Shown here: piece by piece, positions 57,946 through 64,000 of the stretch | Layout: every line of letters starts with the position of its first letter | Numbering within the stretch: the first letter of the stretch is position 1 | Assembly (NCBI RefSeq): GCF_037975245.1 | Contig: NC_092561.1 | Coordinates: forward strand, 5,692,001 to 5,756,000 | Reading direction: 5' to 3' | DNA length: 64,000 nucleotides | Source of the DNA: Apostichopus japonicus | Lineage: Eukaryota; Echinodermata; Holothuroidea; Aspidochirotida; Stichopodidae | Position numbers and translations under genes: made by a program | The notes under the pieces: generated by a model | What the model was told of the DNA's origin: nothing | Database searches by the model: none | The model's input: only the letters and a program-made list of their open reading frames with translations

Positions 57946-59559
57946 ACTGTGTGCAGTAGTTGTATGTCTGTTATTTCTCTAGATAACAATGTATTGCTTT
58001 AAGTTTCTCATGTACACCAGTAGCTGATAATTGTCAAATATATTGCTTCCTTCGATAGTTCGTAATGAAGACTACCATACTTGAAAAGATTAAATCAAAC
58101 AGTTTTGTCAGTCTAATCTAACGAACGATGTCTAAATAATACGCCAGTGTAAATATTTCATGAAGAAAGCTCGTGCACAATCCCGTAAAATATCGATGTA
58201 GAAACGCTTAACTTTGGCTCTCCGGCACCAAATTAAAAAAAACGCGAAAACGAACAAATCCGTGGGATGTATATGATGACAGGTTGTTTTAACTGTAGTT
58301 GGATCATCAGTATATTTAATGAATTTATTTCATTGATTTAAATTTATTTAATTAATATTTATTTAATAAGCATTAGTACAATACTTTAGTATGAAGAGTA
58401 ATTTACAATGAAATAGGTAATTTCTGACAACTTATGGAAACTTAACAAAACAAAATTTTCCTTGAAATGAATATATGTATCTTTTGAGCCTGCTGTCAGA
58501 ACTGAAAAATTTAATGTTTTCATTTTGTGATGCAGTTTTGAGGTTTTCTGTCTTAAAAATTGGACCATGCAGTATACCTGAAAATACTAAGCTTCTGTGT
58601 AACAAATGCTGTTATGTAAAAATAAATCACAAAATATTTACAAGCCCCTTTCCCCTAGCATTTTGCTATGAAAGCAGTTGTTTTGACTGAATTGCAACGT
58701 GTGGGAAATTCCATCAAATTGGTGGCAATAATGTCGCTTTTTGTTCATCCTTTAGAAAAGTTTGAAGTTCTGCAGTGCTGCAGCCTGCATGAGATTGCTT
58801 AATATACTAAACAATGGGGAAAAAAAATAAAAAATAAAACCAGTCTTCATTGGTTGAACAAAAATATATTCCAGTGCAATATGTTGTGTTGACTATTTCT
58901 ATCTATTTGTGACTGTTTTGAAAATGTTCATAAACTGGCCACAATGTAAGTCTATGTAGCTGAATCTTTCATTTTAAATTTTAAATTATGAATTTTCTTT
59001 TGAATTGAATCATAAAAGTACGTTCATCTCACTAAATATACACTACCTTTCAGCTGCCACAATTTGCCTTCTCCCCCCACCCCCCTTCTGCCCTCCCTCC
59101 CCCCTTAAAAAACAAAACGAGAAGAGGTATTAAATCATAGAAAATTACATGATAAATTTTCAAAATTAAGAGAGTACTGGATATATTAATTTTTACCACA
59201 ACACTTGAGGGCATGTTATTGTTTGTAGGGTGTACTTGATCGTGATTGAATGTTAATTAAGTCTGACTTACCAGATGTTATAACCGGGGGCGGTGTTTCT
59301 GCGGGTGCCTGGTTCAAATATGTAAGGTAGAAACAAGGTTATTAATGAGAAGGTCAGGCGGTAGTAATTTACTATTGGTTAGTGTATTGGAAAGCATTAA
59401 TTAGCACTGGTATATATACATCTATAAGCATAAATGTCACTGATCAAAGTGCAGAAACAGTTTGAACACCGACTGCCACTAAATTATAGAGTTGAGAACA
59501 GAACGAGTGATATTTTACTAAAAATGTGACAAGTTTCTTTCACCCCTTTTTGTTTTTAG

Positions 59560-60070
59560 CTGTAACCTATTGGTTATTCTTCCATTTAGCATTAATTTTA
59601 ACCTGCCTTCAACTATATATGATTCTAGCTAGTTGTTATAGGTATAACCTATTCGTTATTGTTCCATTTTATAACCTGTGTAACCAAGGAGCGTAATTTT
59701 AATTTTCAAATGCATTTTAACTAGAATTTGTGTCGGAATAGTAAATCTTGCTGCTTGACTGTATTGGTGAACCAATCAATAATGCTTTCTCTTAATATTA
59801 TGCACAATACTGAACTTGACTTTAACCTATTCGTACGTAAGTTCCATTAAGCATTAATAAATCACCTCTCTTACGAGCTATAGCCTAATTTTGATTTTCG
59901 ATGCATTTAAACTAAAATGTGCCTAGTATAAAGCTTGCTGTGGAGAAATAGTAAATCTTGCTGTTTGACTGTATTAGTGGACCAATCAATAATGCTTTCT
60001 CTGAAAAACCTGCACAATTACTGAATTCCATGAACTTGATTTTAGCTTAGTTGTTATACTGTACTGTCAT
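59560..60070. repeat. Degenerate tandem duplication, period about 230 bp
   Basis: Shared blocks between the two copies are GTAAATCTTGCTG(C/T)TTGACT, then GTATT(G/A)GTG(A/G)ACCAATCAA and TAATGCTTTCTCT. Upstream TAACCTATT(C/G)(G/T)TTATT and TTCCATT(A/T)AGCATTAAT text also recurs. Confidence 0.75.
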
Positions 60071-60074
60071 TATA

Positions 60075-61790
60075 ATTGGAGGATGCTGTTAGGCAGAAGT
60101 TTAGCCTAAGTTATATATTTATGGTTCTTGAGAAAATGAACAAAATGAGTACAGTAATGTTTCTACAGCTGCTGATTTAGTTTGCATTTGTTGACTTTAC
60201 TCACCATACAATACAGTATGCTAAATATCTGGAAGGCTCTTTCAAGGCTATATTGATGGGAAGATATCCGCTCCTTGGTGCAGGCCTTAATGTTAACTTT
60301 AATCCATTGTTTTTATTAAATTCTTATCACTCTTGATCTAAAACATTTATGTTTGAAATTTCATATTTAACAACGGAACACCCTTGAACAATGTACATTC
60401 AACAGCAGTTAGTACTGTTTGACTTGACAAATGTTCTACTATATACCAGCTGTATATTGAATTGTAAATATAATGCAAAGTCTTAATATGTTTTTTCCCA
60501 TTGAGTATTGTGCATCTGAGGAACTGATATAATGTTCAGTTGAGCATAGACTACATATTCCAGTCACTTTTATTGATGAACCACTGAGCTGTTGAGACAG
60601 TCATTTCTCAATTTAAAGTAAAAGTGTTAAACTAGAAATTTATGCAACCTGGACTATGTAATATCAGTGTTATAATCTTATAACAGCTCTCTACAGCATA
60701 TCAAAGTGAATTTTGTGCCTGCATTTTTGTCCTAAGTGAAGGTATTAAGCTGCTTTATAATCATATTGGCTTTTTTAAAATAAAAGTTGATACTGTAATT
60801 GCTATGAAAAGCCCACACCTGTGTAGGGTCATATTCACAGCTAATACCAGACATGAAAATTATTTCATATGACAAACAAATATTAAGACGGACAATATTT
60901 TAAATTGTCCTCATTACTTTAAAACGAAATTTTCTACATCAAATAAATATAGAAATTTGAGCAAAAAGTCTTGTAACAATTGTTACTTGAGTATTCTACT
61001 TAAATATCCGCAAATTGAAGGAACATTTTGACAATATATGAGACAAATAACTGTTATTGAAAGCTAGGACAAAAAATTAAAATAATTATTTCAAATCTAA
61101 ATTCTCTATATGCAGTTTTAATTTTAACTAAATAACATACCAAAACCTCACAAACAAATATTTCAAATTTGTAATCTTGCCAATCACCTCTCCTGTGTTG
61201 TGGATGACATTATCTTAATGCGCCAATTGTTGTTTGGTTTTTTGCTGCATGACCACAAAAAAAAAGAAAAAAAAAGCAGAACTTGACACAATAATGGGGC
61301 TGAGAAATGAATTAGATTTCCGTGTTTGAAAAGGACACAGCTGATTAACAGAGACTGTAGATCAATTGTTTATTTCCATAATACTTAAAGTGTCATAGCT
61401 TATCTCAAAGGAAATCTATATTTATGTCTATAGCTCTGGGTACTATATACAAATGCTTTTGTCAATTGAAATGATGAGCAACTGACTTAAAAGCTGAAAA
61501 TGAGTTTTATTGACTTTTTTTCTAATTGTGATCTTTGATGATTTTGAAAGGTTTTTTTTTCTAATAAAATTTTTTTTTCCTTTAGAAATATTTAAAAACA
61601 CAAAGCTGTATTAATGATTTAGATGTATAGATGTAGACAAAAAAGAAGAAATTATAAAGAATATTTATGATATGAAATAATTTGGTGGATTGAGGCTGGT
61701 GGATGGTGATCATTTAAAAGTTTTGATGATATATATATGTCATTTGCATAAACATGAGTACATGGTTAAAGGTCTGCTGTATTATGACCC
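60075..61790 (+). other. Presumed KCNQ-like intron, noncoding
   Basis: AT-rich sequence with no recognised exon, repeat unit or transposon end. Confidence 0.5.
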
Positions 61791-61796
61791 AAACTA

Positions 61797-62105
61797 TAGC
61801 ACGCTATCATGGAAAAGTTTCCTCAGATGACGTAATCGACCTGCCTTGGTCGTAAAATGACCTCTTTTTACCAATTAGTCTGCAACGCCTGCCATATATT
61901 TTTTCTTTGAATGAGGGTCTTTTTGTGAACGCTCATATATGATTAACTACACTGTAATCATGAACATATTTCCACACAGTGTTTACACAGAGAGCCTAAT
62001 GGTGTTAAGAAGCTATGCAGGCTAGTTGTTGAGCCCAGATGTCGATTTACGACCCGTGGCAGGTCGATTACGTAATCGCAAAACTTTCCTAACTATAGCG
62101 TGCTG
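61797..62105. mobile_element. Palindromic MITE with about 70-bp inverted arms
   Basis: The left arm (TAGCACGCTAT...GGAAAAGTTT...GACGTAATCGACCTGCC...GGTCGTAAA) is inverted at the right end (TTTACGACC...GGCAGGTCGATTACGTAATC...AAAACTTTCC...ATAGCGTGCTG). TA flanks both ends (61795-61796 and 62106-62107). It is about 309 bp with no coding capacity. Confidence 0.8.
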
Positions 62106-62159
62106 TAAATTGGAGCCAATAGAGCAGATCTTTAAGTTTTCAAGCTATCTCTCTCTCTC

Positions 62160-64000
62160 TCTAGCTCCCAGTCTATACATTTGAATGGATAATTTCAACT
62201 TGTGCCGATTCACATTTTGGAATTCACATTTTGAAGTTGTCATGATCTGTACGTCTGTCATTCAAGATACAGGTTGGAATTTAAGCCTCCGTAGTCTTCC
62301 GAGCCTCTGGGCACAAAAACTGTTGCTTTGAAGTTTGAACTGACACATAAAATATTATTTTTTTTCTGAACTACTTTCTAGAAATTAGGAATATCATCTA
62401 CTACGCCCGTATCATAATCTGCTACTCACGGTTGCCTGATTTGATATCGATAAATGTTAGAGGCATTTTGAGAGGATGCATCCGATGTTTAACTCATCTT
62501 AGGGAACAGAAGTTATCATCTACTTAAAAATATATATAAATTGAACCTTCTATATTAATCATGATAATATTTGAATGTGTGAAAACTACCAACCGAAAAC
62601 ATATCTAGAAAAAGTGGTAAAATTAAGATATATATATGGTACAGCTACACTGTACTGCAATTGACATGCTTTAGCCCCTCGGAAGAAAGTACATTTTTAT
62701 CTTTTCATATATTTACCTTTGAAAGTTTATTGCAATAAGTAGTGTGAATAAATTAGCGATCACTATCTTTAGTTCTTGCTTATTTTTAAAGCTATTACCA
62801 TTTTGGAACAAATTATTTACAACTTAAGCTTTAGAACATGCTGTTCAGGTAGGAAATACTAGGGTACCCTGTCAACAGTTTGGGATGGGCAGATGTGTGG
62901 AAAGCTATTGCAACAGGCTCCATATTGGCGGTTGTGTGGACAGCCATGGCAACAGGCTCAGTTTCACCCAGACTGTAAGATATAGGGTAGGCAGGTAATT
63001 GGCTTTATAAACAAAAATTTCCCCAAAATTTGGAGCAGAAATAGATGCCCCTTATAAGAAATATGGTACCTTCTTTCCCCTCCCCCCCACCCCCAACTTC
63101 CCACACACTCATGCAAATCAATATTTCTTTGTACCCATTTTATAAAGTATGTAATTAGCAATAACTCCATCTCCAACCCCTCCCCTTCTCCCATTGCCTA
63201 CCCAGAGTCTTTTGAAAAGTAGAGTCTAAAGGACCCAGATGGGGGTGTGAAATATTCACATGTTTGGGCATTGAACTGTTTGGTATGTTGCTTCCAAGTA
63301 TGTCCTCATTTAATAAACCCCCGTTACCCCAGATAATGATGTAATTATGATAGAGAAATTTCAACACACAATTAAGTAGATTTCCATAATTGCAACTCCA
63401 GCAATCTTTATCTTCTTTAATTTTACAAAAGTAACCTCTTGTTATCCAAAGAAAACAATAAATTGCCAAATTGATTCCAACATGAAAAGAAAAACAAAAC
63501 AGTTTATTTCTTTTCAGATATCATTAAAAGTACTCAATTTGTAATCATTTCACAAATATTGTTGTCCAGAAAGGTAGTATGACATTCAAGCCTGCCTAGA
63601 AAAACAGTGCTCCTCAAATTCACTTCAGCATCAATAATTTGTTACTCGATAGCATATATACTACCCCAAGTACTGCAATTAGGATTCATCCTTGAGCGCA
63701 CATAATTAATTGACCAGCCACCATATGATTGTAAACACAAGTGCTCTAACAGCCAGCACTACTTTCCTGTGTGAAGACAAATTTGGCTTGACCACTGAAA
63801 TAATACACTGTTTGTTTAATCATAAAGTTGTTCAGAAGAGCATCTAGTATGGCTATCATAACGAACTTCGGTAGATATTCAATCTCCCCTGTTTTTGGCC
63901 AAAACAGGGGACTGGCCATATAAACCTCCACTGAGAGTACCGTATTCTCTGCTCTCGTATTAAAGTGCTAATTTGTCTTTCATATGTTCGTGACTCATGT
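62160..64000 (+). other. Presumed KCNQ-like intron, to window end
   Basis: No exon recognised. A (CT)n run lies at 62150-62162 and a C-rich run at 63077-63093. The next KCNQ exon must lie beyond the window or was missed. Confidence 0.5.

Overview
The window looks like chromosomal DNA of a metazoan, most likely a marine invertebrate deuterostome such as an echinoderm. The genes have introns with GT-AG borders, the three recognisable families (a KCNQ channel, a kyphoscoliosis peptidase-like protein and a cAMP-receptor-like GPCR) occur in animals, and the noncoding DNA is AT-rich, with long (TA)n tracts, poly-G/poly-C runs, a recurrent TAGGCCTA motif, tRNA-derived SINEs, Penelope relics and many short inverted-repeat transposons. 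The taxon is an inference from style. No bacterial operons, CRISPR arrays or intact tRNA/rRNA genes were seen.

Layout: 1-7.8 kb is noncoding, with tandem duplications, a fold-back repeat and three CRE octamers. From 14.15 down to 7.87 kb (minus strand) lies a seven-transmembrane receptor that I joined from seven small exons whose intron phases agree; the exon for its C-terminal tail was not found. 14.3-19.3 kb is a graveyard of repeats: a SINE, (TA)n, a Penelope GIY-YIG relic with a nearby hammerhead-like core, and a LINE tail. 19.34-20.43 kb (minus) is an uninterrupted reading frame for a disordered protein with a predicted N-myristoylation signal. 21-26 kb holds palindromic (TA)n/TAGGGCCTA arrays, a TTAA-flanked piggyBac-like MITE and a LINE 3' end. 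31.44 down to 26.29 kb (minus) is a complete four-exon kyphoscoliosis-peptidase-like gene of 825 codons, with a Penelope relic in its second intron. 37.975-38.384 kb (plus) is the first coding exon of a KCNQ1-like potassium channel. The remaining 25.6 kb appears to be its first intron or sequence beyond it; it holds several MITEs with readable termini and target-site duplications, a 1.2-kb 42-bp satellite and several other tandem arrays.

The genes do not form an obvious pathway. Two of them start with acylation-type N-termini (MGGKSSK and MGCGSS) and two encode membrane proteins. Exon borders were read by eye and have no transcript support.
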